A DNA stretch of 64,000 nt from Clostridium tunisiense TJ (GCF_000300195.1 NZ_AMQH01000005.1:186001-250000); one strand, 5' to 3'; positions 33,245 to 42,886 are shown, counted from the first letter of the stretch. Numbers and translations: made by a program. The notes: generated from the letters alone by a model not told the origin.

Positions 33245-33865
33245 TTACCTATTTTTATAATAAAATACTGCAAGTTGTGTTCTATCTCTTAAACTTAATT
33301 TTTCTAAAATTATAGAAATATTATTTCTAACAGTGCCTTCACTTAAATATAATCTAGTAGCTATTTCTTTGTTACTAAGTCCCTCAGCTACAAGGGTAAT
33401 TATATCTAATTCCTTTTCAGTAATTCCAGAAGCTGAAAAATCAGTTTTGTTGTTAGTGGAAATTAGGGATGGGATTTTTGAAACAATATCATCACCAAAG
33501 ACACTTTGCCCCATAAATACAGCTCTAAGAGAAGGTACAATGGATTCAAAGTTCTGCTTTATAATATAGCCCTTAGCACCAATCCTCAATGCTTTAACTA
33601 TATATTCATTATCTGAAAAAGTGGTGAGAAATAATATTTTTCCCTGTTTATCCTTGGTTAAAATAGATTCTGCGGCCTCAAGCCCCGTCATGGTTTCCAT
33701 TCTTATATCAATTAACAAAATATCAGGCTTCAAATTATTATAAAGTTCTATAGCTTCTTTACCATTGTGACCAGTGCCTACAACGGAAATATCTTTTTCA
33801 GCTTCTAATATGGTTTTAAGAGCTACACATACTAACTTATCATCGTCTACAACAACTACTCTCAT
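33245..33865 (-). CDS. NarL/FixJ-family response regulator
   Basis: A 206-residue response regulator. The receiver domain has VVVDDDKLV, phospho-acceptor DILLIDIRMETMTG (Asp near 54), switch Thr in LFLTTF and Lys in GYIIKQNF. The C-terminal LuxR-type HTH is ITEKELDIITLVAEGLSNKE then IATRLYLSEGTVRNNISIIL. The sensor kinase gene is 26 bp upstream on the same strand. The pair is divergent from an ABC exporter operon, which it probably controls in the manner of LnrK or BceR-like systems. Confidence 0.9.
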   Translation of the reverse strand: MRVVVVDDDKLVCVALKTILEAEKDISVVGTGHNGKEAIELYNNLKPDILLIDIRMETMTGLEAAESILTKDKQGKILFLTTFSDNEYIVKALRIGAKGYIIKQNFESIVPSLRAVFMGQSVFGDDIVSKIPSLISTNNKTDFSASGITEKELDIITLVAEGLSNKEIATRLYLSEGTVRNNISIILEKLSLRDRTQLAVFYYKNR

Positions 33866-33891
33866 ATTTTTATTTAATCCTTTCTAAATAA

Positions 33892-34953
33892 TTATTTTTT
33901 CGGTATTGAGATGAAAATTCTAAAACCTTTATCTATGCTCACATTAACGTTGCCACCTACTGCATTAACTCTGTCTGTAATATTCTTTAGCCCTATACCA
34001 TTTTCACTATTACAACTGCAGTTAGAGCCATTATCTTGTATAACCAATTGGTAGAGTGCTGGATGCTCACGAATTGTTAATGATACAGTAGTAGCATTGG
34101 AATGTTTTATAATGTTTGATAAAGCTTCTTTGGTAACAGCAATAAAGCAATACTTAATATTATTTTCAAGATTTGCATTCATATCGTATTGGAACTTAAT
34201 AGGGCAAAATTTAAAATTATCAACTAGTTTTTGTATCTCAGTACCTAGTGTAATTGATTCCTCGTGCAAATTATGAACACTGTTGCGTATGCTATCCATA
34301 GCTTCGGACAGTGTGTTTTTCACAAGTGTTAAACTTTCCTTTGTTTCCTCATTTTTATTGATGGCAAGGAGTGCTCCCACTTGTAAAATAGATCTTGAAA
34401 GTAAGTGCCCCACGTTATCATGAATATCTCTTGCTATTCTATTTCGTTCTGTTACCGTGGCAAGGTTTATTTCATAATCTTGTTTTTCCATAAGTTCTTT
34501 ATTTTGCTTTTCAAGCTTTATTCTCATTTCTTTAGTATCATCTTGAAGGTTATGAAAATGTTTTTCAAATTTTTCAAGAGAAACGCTACGATGTTTTAAA
34601 GTATAGGTAGCAACAATAACTGGTGCTATTAACCACTTTGAAGTAAATAGGATTTCAGTGGAGTTTATAAAAAGTGGAAGAAAGGAGAATACCCATATCA
34701 GTTTTAGCTTTAAAAATATTACATCATAACATATCAGAGGAATAAAGAATAAGAAAGCTGGTTTAAAAAAACAAGCAACCAAATAAGCAGTAAACACTGA
34801 CAAGGTTATACTGTCATTTTCTAAGTAGCTTAAGAGAGCACTTAAGGCTATAGCAATTAAAATTGGCGCTATCATATATAGGTTATTAGCATTTGGCATA
34901 TATAGAGTAAAACAAATAATAAAAATAACAAGTTTATCAATTAACCTCTTCAT
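33892..34953 (-). CDS. NarL-type sensor histidine kinase
   Basis: A 353-residue membrane kinase with about five helices in the first 125 residues and no extracellular domain, suggesting that it senses events within the membrane. A coiled linker (KRMRIKLEKQNKELMEKQ type) leads to HisKA_3: ERNRIARDIHDNVGHLLSRS with the phospho-His near residue 190. The HATPase region includes CFIAVTKEALSNIIKHSNAT and NGIGLKNITDRVNAVGG. I choose ATG 34953 over TTG 34965 because the AAAAAGG site overlaps the TTG. It is paired with the regulator at 33245. Its layout resembles LnrJ of the linearmycin system. Confidence 0.88.
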   Translation of the reverse strand: MKRLIDKLVIFIICFTLYMPNANNLYMIAPILIAIALSALLSYLENDSITLSVFTAYLVACFFKPAFLFFIPLICYDVIFLKLKLIWVFSFLPLFINSTEILFTSKWLIAPVIVATYTLKHRSVSLEKFEKHFHNLQDDTKEMRIKLEKQNKELMEKQDYEINLATVTERNRIARDIHDNVGHLLSRSILQVGALLAINKNEETKESLTLVKNTLSEAMDSIRNSVHNLHEESITLGTEIQKLVDNFKFCPIKFQYDMNANLENNIKYCFIAVTKEALSNIIKHSNATTVSLTIREHPALYQLVIQDNGSNCSCNSENGIGLKNITDRVNAVGGNVNVSIDKGFRIFISIPKK

Positions 34954-35223
34954 TTTATTTACCAACCTTTTTCAGTAATAGTTATTCCATAGTCTTTAAC
35001 AGTTAATTTTAAAAATATAGGAAGTTATTCATTTATATATAAATTTTAACACCACATGGCTAGGTCCTCAAGCTGATTATTACATTTGTCATGGGTAACT
35101 AGGAGTTTAATCACTAACAAATTACAAATAAATGTATTATGATTAATATATAGACAAGGAAATAATTGCTTTTAGCAAATGATTTCAAAGAATTTTATTG
35201 TATTAATAATTGGAGGTATTTAT
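34954..35223. promoter_or_regulatory. Divergent promoter region between the two-component system and ABC operon
   Basis: These 270 bp of AT-rich sequence separate the divergent operons and must hold both promoters and the response regulator's operator. No unambiguous dyad was found by eye. Confidence 0.4.
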
Positions 35224-36156
35224 ATGGTAATAAAGGTTAAAAACCTAGTAAAAAGATATAATGAGTTAATAGCACTAGATCATTTAAATTTAGAAGTAAA
35301 TGAAGGGGAGATTTTTGGACTCTTAGGACCAAATGGTTCTGGTAAAACCACTGCAATAAATTGTATTTTATCTTTACTTAAATATGATAAAGGCACTATA
35401 GAAATTTATAATAAACCTATGTCACCAGATGCTTACGATATTAAGAGTGACATCGGTATTATCATGCAAAATGTAGCAGTCTTTGAAGAGTTAACAGTTT
35501 TTGAAAACATTGATTATTTTTGTGGAATGTATGTTAAAGATAAAAAGAAGCGCCGCCAGTTGGTGGAAGAGGCTATAGATTTTGTTGGGTTAAAAGAATT
35601 TAGAAAGTTTTATCCTAAAAAGTTAAGTGGAGGGTTACTACGTAGATTGAATATTGCTTGTGGCATTGCTCATAAGCCAAAGCTAATTATATTAGATGAA
35701 CCAACAGTTGCTGTTGACCCACAAAGTAGAAATAATATATTAGAAGGAATACAACGCCTTAATAAGGAAGGGGCAACAATTGTGTATACTTCTCACTATA
35801 TGGAAGAGGTTGAGGAAATCTGCACTCGTATTGCAATTATGGACAAAGGAAAGATAATTGCTACGGGAACTAATGATGAACTTAAAGGTATGATAAACTC
35901 TGGGGAAAAGTTAACTATAGAAGTATTCAAAATGGATAATAGCATATTAGAGGGAGTCAAAAATCTTCCTAATATAGTTTCTGCTGAATATAATGAAAAC
36001 TTACTTGTTGCTAAGTCAAGTAGGGGTAAAAATAATTTAGTTGCTTTACTTGATTATCTAAAATCAAAAAATATTGTAGTTGGAAAGATTTATTCAGAAC
36101 CACCAACCTTAAATGATGTATTCTTAGAGATAACTGGTAAAGAGCTCAGAGATTAA
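35224..36156 (+). CDS. ABC exporter ATPase (LnrL/DrrA type)
   Basis: A 310-residue ABC ATPase for an ABC-2 type exporter. Walker A GPNGSGKTTAIN lies near residue 42, the Q loop in IGIIMQNVAVFEELTV, the signature KLSGGLLRRLNIACG near 138, and Walker B LIILDEPTVAVDP. The C-terminal 80 residues are the usual DrrA-type extension. ATG 35224 follows TTGGAGG by 8 nt; an upstream in-frame start at 35179 has no ribosome site. It leads a three-gene operon with two permeases, divergent from a two-component system. The layout matches linearmycin/lipid-antibiotic exporters. Confidence 0.9.
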   Translation: MVIKVKNLVKRYNELIALDHLNLEVNEGEIFGLLGPNGSGKTTAINCILSLLKYDKGTIEIYNKPMSPDAYDIKSDIGIIMQNVAVFEELTVFENIDYFCGMYVKDKKKRRQLVEEAIDFVGLKEFRKFYPKKLSGGLLRRLNIACGIAHKPKLIILDEPTVAVDPQSRNNILEGIQRLNKEGATIVYTSHYMEEVEEICTRIAIMDKGKIIATGTNDELKGMINSGEKLTIEVFKMDNSILEGVKNLPNIVSAEYNENLLVAKSSRGKNNLVALLDYLKSKNIVVGKIYSEPPTLNDVFLEITGKELRD

Positions 36157-36168
36157 AGGAGTGATATA

Positions 36169-37323
36169 ATGGTTTTTCATAATTATATATATAGACTTAA
36201 ATGTATTTTAAGGGACAAGCAAAACATGTTTTGGACTTTATTATTCCCAATACTTTTAGCTACATTGTTTAATATGGCTTTTTCAAATCTTTCAAGTGCT
36301 GAAAATTTTTCGGAAATTCAAATTGGCATAATTGAAAATGAGGAATATAAAAGAAATGCGGATTTTATTAAAACTATTGAGTCACTTTCAACGGCAAATA
36401 CGACCACAGAGAATAGTAAGCTCTTTCATGTGAGTTACACAGCAAAGGAAGAGGCAGATAGACTTCTAGAGGACAATAAAATTGAAGGGTATATATTGTT
36501 TGATAATGGGATAAACCTTGTTGTAAAAAATTCAGGTATAAAACAAACTATAATAAAATCCTTCCTAGAAGATTTTAAGCAAACATCCTCTACAGTGGTA
36601 ACAATTATCAATAAAAATCCTTCTGCTATGGAGAAAGGGCTTTTAAATAGTGTTTCAAATAGAAATGACTATCTTAAGGAAGTTGTAGCAGGCAAAGCTG
36701 AACCAAATAATGTTGTAATCTATTTTTACAGTTTAATTGCCATGACTTGCTTATATGGTAGCTTTTGTGGGCTTAAAGAAGTTACTGCCCTACAGGCTAA
36801 TTTATCCCCACAAGGGGCAAGGGTTAACATGGCACCAACCCATAAATTAAAGGTATTTGTAGCTTCAATGCTTGCAGCAACTACAGTACAGTTAGGAATA
36901 ATGCTTATTTTGATAGGCTATTTAAATTTTATTCTAAAAGTAAAATTTGGTAGTCAATTAGGATATATAGCATTAACTTGTTTAATTGGAACAATTACAG
37001 GGGTTACCTTTGGTACCTGTATTGCTTCAATAATTAAAAAAGGTGAAGGAATTAAAATTGCAATTCTAATCGGTGGTACCATGACAATGTCTTTTTTATC
37101 AGGTATGATGAATGACAAAATGAAATATATAATTAGCACTAAGGCGCCAATTATATCTTATCTTAATCCAGTAAATCTAATAACAGATTCATTCTATTCC
37201 TTATATTATTATAGTACCTATAAGCAGTTTTTTATAAATATAGCTTTACTTTGTGGCTTCTCTGTAATTTTCAGTACAATTACCTACCTGGTATTAAGGA
37301 GGCAGAAATATGCAAGTTTATAA
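36169..37323 (+). CDS. ABC-2 type permease, first subunit
   Basis: A 384-residue membrane protein of the ABC2_membrane_3 group. One N-terminal helix (MFWTLLFPILLATLFNMAFS) precedes a large extracellular domain (about residues 45-185). Five or so C-terminal helices follow, including VVIYFYSLIAMTCLYGSFCG and YIALTCLIGTITGVTFGTCI. This is the half-exporter topology of LnrM/N-like proteins. It starts 13 bp after the ATPase gene and overlaps the second permease by 14 bp, so a heterodimeric permease is likely. Confidence 0.85.
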   Translation: MVFHNYIYRLKCILRDKQNMFWTLLFPILLATLFNMAFSNLSSAENFSEIQIGIIENEEYKRNADFIKTIESLSTANTTTENSKLFHVSYTAKEEADRLLEDNKIEGYILFDNGINLVVKNSGIKQTIIKSFLEDFKQTSSTVVTIINKNPSAMEKGLLNSVSNRNDYLKEVVAGKAEPNNVVIYFYSLIAMTCLYGSFCGLKEVTALQANLSPQGARVNMAPTHKLKVFVASMLAATTVQLGIMLILIGYLNFILKVKFGSQLGYIALTCLIGTITGVTFGTCIASIIKKGEGIKIAILIGGTMTMSFLSGMMNDKMKYIISTKAPIISYLNPVNLITDSFYSLYYYSTYKQFFINIALLCGFSVIFSTITYLVLRRQKYASL

Positions 37324-38476
37324 GGCTTTTTTCAAAATAATTTTTAAAAATTTATCTCAAATAATGATTTATGTTGTAGTATTTATATCCTTAGCTATAG
37401 CTTTGGCTAATACAAGTAATCAAACTGTAAATACTGATTTCACTGAAACAAAAGTTAATATAGCATTTATAAATTATGATGGAGACTCAAAACTAGTAGA
37501 GGGGCTAAAAAATTATCTTGGAAAAAATGGCAAACTCATAGATATTCCAGATGATAATCAAAAGCTTCAAGATGCATTATTTTTCAGGCAAGTAGAATAT
37601 ATAGTTAAAGTACCAGAAGGGTTTACTGAAGAATTGCTAAGTGGTAAAACACCACAAATTGAAAAGACATCTCTACCAGGTTCAACAAGTGGAATATATG
37701 TTGATAGTATAATTAATAAATATTTAAATACCGCAAAAATCTACAGTTCCAATATGGAGAATTTATCAGAGGAACAGCTTATAAGTTATGTTGATAATGA
37801 CTTGTTACAAAGGATTGAAGTGAAGGTAAATAATTCAGAAGAAGAAATTAGTAAAAATGAAAAGCGTGCTTTTTATTTTAATTATATGGCCTATGCATTA
37901 TTTGCAGTATTAATTTTAGGTGTATGTTCAGTTATGCTTGTGTTTAACAATACAGACTTAAAAAAGAGAAATAATTGCTCACCTATAAAGCTTAGAAATA
38001 TGAATTATCAAATGATACTAGCAAACTTTAGTTTTGCAATCCTTGCATGGGTAGCTATGATTTCAACAAGCTTTATTATGTATGGTAGCTATATGTTTAC
38101 CGCAAAAGGCGCACTGTTTTTATTGAACTCCTTTGTGTTTACCCTTGCAGCTTTGAGTGTTAGCTATTTTATTGGTAATATTGTAAAAAGCAAGGGTGCC
38201 ATGTCAGCAGCGGCAAATGTTTTTTCTTTAGGATCATGTTTTATCAGCGGAGTATTTGTTCCTCAGGAATTGTTAGGTAAAACAGTATTAAAAATAGCAT
38301 CTTTTACACCAAACTATTGGTATGTTAAATCCAATAATATTATAGCTAACACCGTGAATTTTAATATGGAAAATCTTACACCAGTATTTTTAAATATGCT
38401 TATAGTAGTTGGCTTTGCTGTGGCTATACTTTCCGTAACTCTTGTAATAATCAAGCAACAAAGAGTTAGTAGTTAA
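37310..38476 (+). CDS. ABC-2 type permease, second subunit
   Basis: A 388-residue permease with the same topology as its neighbour: helix 1 (IMIYVVVFISLAIALANTSN), a large external domain to about residue 190, then five helices ending in NMLIVVGFAVAILSVTLVII. The motif GVFVPQELLGKTVLKIASFT is typical of ABC2_membrane_3 exporters. It overlaps the preceding gene by 14 bp and should form a complex with it and the ATPase. Export of a membrane-active antibiotic is the likely role given the adjoining kinase; the substrate is unknown. Confidence 0.85.
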   Translation: MQVYKAFFKIIFKNLSQIMIYVVVFISLAIALANTSNQTVNTDFTETKVNIAFINYDGDSKLVEGLKNYLGKNGKLIDIPDDNQKLQDALFFRQVEYIVKVPEGFTEELLSGKTPQIEKTSLPGSTSGIYVDSIINKYLNTAKIYSSNMENLSEEQLISYVDNDLLQRIEVKVNNSEEEISKNEKRAFYFNYMAYALFAVLILGVCSVMLVFNNTDLKKRNNCSPIKLRNMNYQMILANFSFAILAWVAMISTSFIMYGSYMFTAKGALFLLNSFVFTLAALSVSYFIGNIVKSKGAMSAAANVFSLGSCFISGVFVPQELLGKTVLKIASFTPNYWYVKSNNIIANTVNFNMENLTPVFLNMLIVVGFAVAILSVTLVIIKQQRVSS

Positions 38477-38552
38477 ACTGTAGTAATATTATTCATTTAA
38501 AATCAACACCCATCTAAGTAATATTTAAAGCATCTATCTGTAAACAAAAATA

Positions 38553-38606
38553 GACCTCCTTTGGTTTCTATGTAGTTTGCTAACCGCATCAGAATCAAAG
38601 GAGGTC
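38553..38606. repeat. Dispersed inverted repeat, copy B
   Basis: GACCTCCTTTG (38553-38563) and CAAAGGAGGTC (38596-38606) are perfect 11-bp arms around a core GCTAACCGCATCA. They match the arms and core of 6378-6431. The left arm equals the anti-Shine-Dalgarno sequence of 16S rRNA. It lies between converging genes and could also act as a terminator. Confidence 0.6.
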
Positions 38607-38648
38607 ATTAAGTTTTGATAAATCTAGATTATAAAAATAGTTTTAAAG

Positions 38649-39092
38649 CTATTGCATATTTGATGGTGGGTCTATAGAATCTGATTTAGCTCCAAAGCCA
38701 AAAATTTCTTGCTTTTGCATAATAAATACGGCCATTAAACCAGGAATTATTAGGTTTAAAAGCACTGATAGGCTGAATCCACTCATAACAATTGAATAAA
38801 TAATGCTGATAACTATACAAGTAAAATAAGTATATACACCTAAAGATTTTCTACACAATATTAATATTATTCCTACTACAACTAAAATAGATAGTGCTAA
38901 ACTTATTACTAATTGACTTGTGGTAAGGGTTGAAGCATCAATACCAGCAGTTTGTAGTTGGGCTTGAACTGTGTCCTTGGTTAACATAAGAATTACAAAT
39001 CCAAAGATAGCTAAGCTTCTAAAAATAAGTTCAATAATTGATATTGTCATTATTCCTCCGCCGAGTTTGGGTTTTTGGTTATTTTCCATCAT
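38649..39092 (-). CDS. Unknown four-helix membrane protein
   Basis: A 147-residue protein with four predicted membrane helices (IIELIFRSLAIFGFVILMLT; LVISLALSILVVVGIILILC; YTYFTCIVISIIYSIVMSGF; SVLLNLIIPGLMAVFIMQKQ). It has a short polar N-terminus and tail. ATG 39092 is 6 nt after AAGGAG; ATG 39098 is too close. I do not recognise the family. It sits alone between two exporter operons on the opposite strand. Confidence 0.6.
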   Translation of the reverse strand: MMENNQKPKLGGGIMTISIIELIFRSLAIFGFVILMLTKDTVQAQLQTAGIDASTLTTSQLVISLALSILVVVGIILILCRKSLGVYTYFTCIVISIIYSIVMSGFSLSVLLNLIIPGLMAVFIMQKQEIFGFGAKSDSIDPPSNMQ

Positions 39093-39748
39093 AAACATCT
39101 CCTTATAATTGTTTGTTAATTTTTTCCCATGATAATATTATAAGGTTTTTATTATATTGATACAACTCTGGTGAATTTGTTCAAATTTCAGTTTACTTTT
39201 TATATTTAAAGCAATTCAATATAGCTTAAAAGAAAAAGTGAAGTTTGACAGTTAAATGTTTTCAAGATGTCGAAAAAGAAAGAACGCTACATAAACCCAC
39301 TAAAATAGGAATTTTACGTGTTAGAATTTGCGATAAATATTTATTGGCAATTAAAAATCCACATCTGTATAATGAAAATAAGGAACAAAGCATATAAACG
39401 TAAGCTAAAGTGAAAAGTAAGTAAGAGGATTTGAAGTTACATCAATTTTGTAAATAAGTGTAGTAAATTTCACAAAGGTAATCTGCAATGTTTCTAGATA
39501 CCCTAAAACTCATGGCAATATAATATTAGGTAATAAATCCATATAAATAATATTAGAAGTAACAGGGTGTCTCATTTAAGTGGGGCACCCTGTTTAAAAA
39601 GTTATTTTTTATTACCTTGAAATACTAGAACACTTATCTTAGACCATGAAGGATTAAAGAGAGGAGTTAAAATTAAAAAGTTTTTACTAATTATGTATAA
39701 CACCTTTGAAAGGTGCTAACTAATTTAATTTATTGAGGAGGATACTTT
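39093..39748. other. Intergenic region before the MacAB-like operon
   Basis: This 656-bp AT-rich region contains no credible frame. The one clear structure is the hairpin at 39561-39594. The promoter of the exporter operon should lie between it and 39749 but could not be fixed by eye. Confidence 0.45.
39561..39594 (+). terminator. Hairpin, terminator or leader attenuator
   Basis: The stem AACAGGGTG/CACCCTGTT has a 16-nt loop followed by TAAAAAGTTATTTTTT. It lies about 155 bp ahead of the adaptor gene with no gene ending just before it, so it may be part of an attenuated leader. Confidence 0.45.
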
Positions 39749-40903
39749 ATGAAAAAGAAGTATATTATAATTTCTGTTATTTCCATGATTATAATCTTAT
39801 CGACCTTAGGTTTTTATTTTTTGAAGAAAAGCACAAATAATACTGCTAAGGCTAAGAAGGTGGAACTATTGACTATTGCACCAAAAGAAAAAATATTTAT
39901 AAATGGAGTAATTTCTCCAGAGAAAAGTGAAGATATCTTTTTAGACCCTACTAAAGGAACTGTAGATAAAACTTCAGTGAAAGATGGACAAGCTATTAAA
40001 AAGGATGAGGTATTATTTACTTATAAAAGTGAGGTAGTAAGTGAACAAATTAAGCAAGTGAATAGACAACTTTCTTCAAGTAATGCCCAAAAAAAGCAGC
40101 TAGTTGCAAAACAGGGGGAAGCAAAGAAACAGCTACTTGCTCAACAAGAACAAGCAAAGAAAAATCAAAACTTATTAGCTGGTGGTAATGATAACTTGGC
40201 TTTAAATTCTAGCTTAGCTCCAAGTGTGGATAGTCAACTAAGTGCTTATAAGGATCAAATAGATTCAGTTCAACTTCAAATTGAAACCTTTGAAAGTGAA
40301 CTAAAGGGATTAAAGGAAAAAGAATTTACTACAGTTAAAGCACCTATGGATGGAAGGGTAATCTTACATGATACAAAGAGCAATCCAACATCACCATATA
40401 TAACAATTGAAACCGTAACTTTTTATGTGAAGGGAAGCATTAATGAAAAGCAACAACCAAAGATAAAAGAAAATCAACCAGCGGAAATACTTATACTATC
40501 TACTAATAAAGCTGTAAGTGGAAAAATAACTTCCATAGGAAATAGACCTACAGCGCCTCAGATTTCTGCACAAGCTATAACTGGTGGTGGAGGAGACTCC
40601 AATATATCTTACTACACTGTAAATATAGCTTTTGATTCACAAGAGGGATTAACAAATGGGTTCCATGTGCAAGCTAGCATTAAATTAGATGAGGAAGCAA
40701 TAAAGATACCTAAAACCGCTATTTTAAAGGAAAACGATAAGAGTTATGTTTTTAAGGCAGTGGATAATAAACTAACTAAGCAAGAAATCACATATACTGA
40801 AAGTGATTCAAAGGAAGTAGTTATAAATTCAGGCTTGCAGGAAAATGATGTAGTAGTAACTAACCCAAGGGAAGATATGAAAGAAGGTAATCCTGTTGAG
40901 TAA
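39749..40903 (+). CDS. MacA-like efflux adaptor (HlyD/RND-type periplasmic-adaptor family)
   Basis: A 384-residue membrane-anchored adaptor. The N-terminal helix IIISVISMIIILSTLGFYFL anchors it outside the membrane. KTSVKDGQAIKKDEVLFTYK is the biotinyl-lipoyl half. A helical hairpin (SSSNAQKKQLVAKQGEAKKQ... IETFESELKGLKEKE) is followed by FTTVKAPMDGRVILHD, the second lipoyl half, and then beta-barrel domains. The C-terminus is VVTNPREDMKEGNP. It starts at ATG 39749 after GAGGAGG and overlaps the ATPase gene by 8 bp. It works with the MacB-type pair downstream, exporting a peptide or antibiotic across the single membrane. Confidence 0.88.
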   Translation: MKKKYIIISVISMIIILSTLGFYFLKKSTNNTAKAKKVELLTIAPKEKIFINGVISPEKSEDIFLDPTKGTVDKTSVKDGQAIKKDEVLFTYKSEVVSEQIKQVNRQLSSSNAQKKQLVAKQGEAKKQLLAQQEQAKKNQNLLAGGNDNLALNSSLAPSVDSQLSAYKDQIDSVQLQIETFESELKGLKEKEFTTVKAPMDGRVILHDTKSNPTSPYITIETVTFYVKGSINEKQQPKIKENQPAEILILSTNKAVSGKITSIGNRPTAPQISAQAITGGGGDSNISYYTVNIAFDSQEGLTNGFHVQASIKLDEEAIKIPKTAILKENDKSYVFKAVDNKLTKQEITYTESDSKEVVINSGLQENDVVVTNPREDMKEGNPVE

Positions 40904-41588
40904 AGTTATAGAGCTAAAGAGTATTAATAAGTATTATAAACTGAGAGAGGGTAGACTACATGCCCTTAAAAATATTGATTTAACCATAGAACAAGGAGAC
41001 TTTTTAATGATTATGGGGAAGTCTGGGAGTGGAAAAACTACTCTTTTAAATCTTCTTGGATTTCTTGATAGCTTTGAAGAGGGTAACTATATATTTAATG
41101 GGGAAGATGTTACTCACTTAAATGAAAACCAAAGGTCTGAGCTAAGAAATAACTATATGGGATTTATTTTCCAACAGTTTCACTTAATAGAATCTCTAAC
41201 TATTGGTCAAAATGTGGAGCTTCCTTTAGTTTATAAGGGAAATGTATCGCATAAGGAAAGGACAAGACTTACTGAAAAGTATTTAGATATTGTAGGATTA
41301 TTGAACAAGAAACAACAAAGGCCTACAGAACTTTCAGGGGGACAGCAGCAACGTATTGCCATTGCTAGGGCCTTAATAAATGACCCTTATGTTATTTTTG
41401 CAGATGAGCCTACAGGAGCTTTGGATAGTGAAACAGGAGAAGATATTATGAACATACTAAAAAAGCTCAATGAGGAAAAGAAAACTATTATAATGGTTAC
41501 CCATGATGAGGACTTAACGAAATATGCTAATAAAGTAATTCGTATAAAGGATGGGGTAATGGCAAAGGTGGAGTTAAAATGTCAATAA
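40896..41588 (+). CDS. MacB/LolD-type ABC exporter ATPase
   Basis: A 230-residue ATPase with Walker A MGKSGSGKTTLLNLLG (near residue 41), Q loop FIFQQFHLI, signature ELSGGQQQRIAIARAL (near 142), Walker B VIFADEPTGALDSETG and H-loop VTHD. This is the classic MacB/LolD subfamily. The start is TTG 40896 inside the end of the adaptor gene, since no later in-frame Met fits before the Walker A. It overlaps the permease gene by 10 bp. The three genes form one operon. Confidence 0.9.
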   Translation: MSKVIELKSINKYYKLREGRLHALKNIDLTIEQGDFLMIMGKSGSGKTTLLNLLGFLDSFEEGNYIFNGEDVTHLNENQRSELRNNYMGFIFQQFHLIESLTIGQNVELPLVYKGNVSHKERTRLTEKYLDIVGLLNKKQQRPTELSGGQQQRIAIARALINDPYVIFADEPTGALDSETGEDIMNILKKLNEEKKTIIMVTHDEDLTKYANKVIRIKDGVMAKVELKCQ

Positions 41589-42763
41589 TAGATTTATTAA
41601 AAACTTCTGTCTATAGCATGAAATCACACAAACTAAGAGTTTTCCTCACTATGATAGGTATAATTATTGGAATAAGCTCTGTAGTAACAATACTATCCAT
41701 AGGTAATGGACTAAAGGCAGAGGTTAATAAATCAGTGGAGGATACTAGTTCAAATAAAGTGAATGTACTATTTCAACCAGAAAATATGGGAGCAGATATG
41801 ACCCTGATGGAACCCTTCGAGGAATCGGATATTTACTCTCTTCAAAAGATTGATGGGGTTCAAAAGGTAGAAAAAAGTAAAAGCGCCTTTGCAGGGTTTA
41901 GCTTTTCTACAGCACAAGGTACTTACTTTGACAAAACTGTAATGCTTGTGCTAAGTGAGTATAAGGATCAAAAGCTAAATATTGAACATGGACGTACTAT
42001 TAAGCCGGAAGAGAAGTCTAGAAAGTTAATAGTTTTAGACAAGAGAAACGCAAAAGAGGTTTTTGGTAATCCTGAAAATGCAATTGGTAGAGGAATAACT
42101 CTTAATGGTATAACCCATGAGGTGGTAGGAGTATTAGGGGAAGAAAGTGCGTTTTCACTAACGGGTGGAACTAGCTATGTATCTAAGGAGTCCATGGAAG
42201 ATATGAGTGCTGATACTACAATTTCAAGCATTGATGTTTATGTTAAGCCTGATGCAGATAGGGAAAAAGTCCTTACAGAGGTAAAAAAGGAACTTGCTTT
42301 AAGTCATCCTACTCTAAAAGGAAAATATGAAACTCAAGATCCTCAGGCAATAACCAAGGCTTTTGAAAAGATTATTGGAGGATTAACCACCTTCGTAGCT
42401 TTAGTAACAGGTATTTCTTTATTCGTTGGGGGAATTGGGGTTATGAACATCATGTATGTATCTGTTTCTGAGAGAAAGAGGGAAATTGGTATAAGAAGAG
42501 CCATTGGAGGAAAACCAATAAGCATACTACTTCAATTCTTATTTGAAGCTATTATGGTTACAGGAACAGGGGGACTAATTGGTATCTTATGCGGATATTT
42601 ATTTGGAAAGCTAGCAGGGGTTTTTATGCCTTTCAAACCAGTACTCACTGTAGGAAGCTTTGCAGGAGCAACACTTACTTCTGTTATAGTAGGGATTGTA
42701 TTCGGTATAATACCAGCCTATAATGCTTCAAAACTAGACCCAATCAAGGCAATTTATAAGTAA
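41579..42763 (+). CDS. MacB-type ABC permease (FtsX/MacB_PCD)
   Basis: A 394-residue permease with four membrane helices: one at the N-terminus (KLRVFLTMIGIIIGISSVVT) and three at the C-terminal end. The large external MacB_PCD domain lies between. The FtsX core motif ERKREIGIRRAIGGKPISIL (near residue 300) and C-terminal PAYNASKLDPIKAI are diagnostic. It forms the translocator with the 40896 ATPase and the adaptor at 39749. No regulator gene is adjacent. Confidence 0.9.
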   Translation: MSIIDLLKTSVYSMKSHKLRVFLTMIGIIIGISSVVTILSIGNGLKAEVNKSVEDTSSNKVNVLFQPENMGADMTLMEPFEESDIYSLQKIDGVQKVEKSKSAFAGFSFSTAQGTYFDKTVMLVLSEYKDQKLNIEHGRTIKPEEKSRKLIVLDKRNAKEVFGNPENAIGRGITLNGITHEVVGVLGEESAFSLTGGTSYVSKESMEDMSADTTISSIDVYVKPDADREKVLTEVKKELALSHPTLKGKYETQDPQAITKAFEKIIGGLTTFVALVTGISLFVGGIGVMNIMYVSVSERKREIGIRRAIGGKPISILLQFLFEAIMVTGTGGLIGILCGYLFGKLAGVFMPFKPVLTVGSFAGATLTSVIVGIVFGIIPAYNASKLDPIKAIYK

Positions 42764-42838
42764 AACTAAAATTTTTACTAGGGCTATAATCCCTAAGAGG
42801 ACTGTAGTAAAATAAATATTAATTAACTTAATACTAAT

Positions 42839-42886
42839 CAAGCCATGCATAATAGAAGAATTTGCCTTCTATTTACGCATGGCTTT
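42839..42886. terminator. Convergent terminator
   Basis: The stem AGCCATGC/GCATGGCT with an inner stem ATAGAAG/CTTCTAT lies between the converging exporter and MFS genes. A/T tracts flank both sides. Confidence 0.7.
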
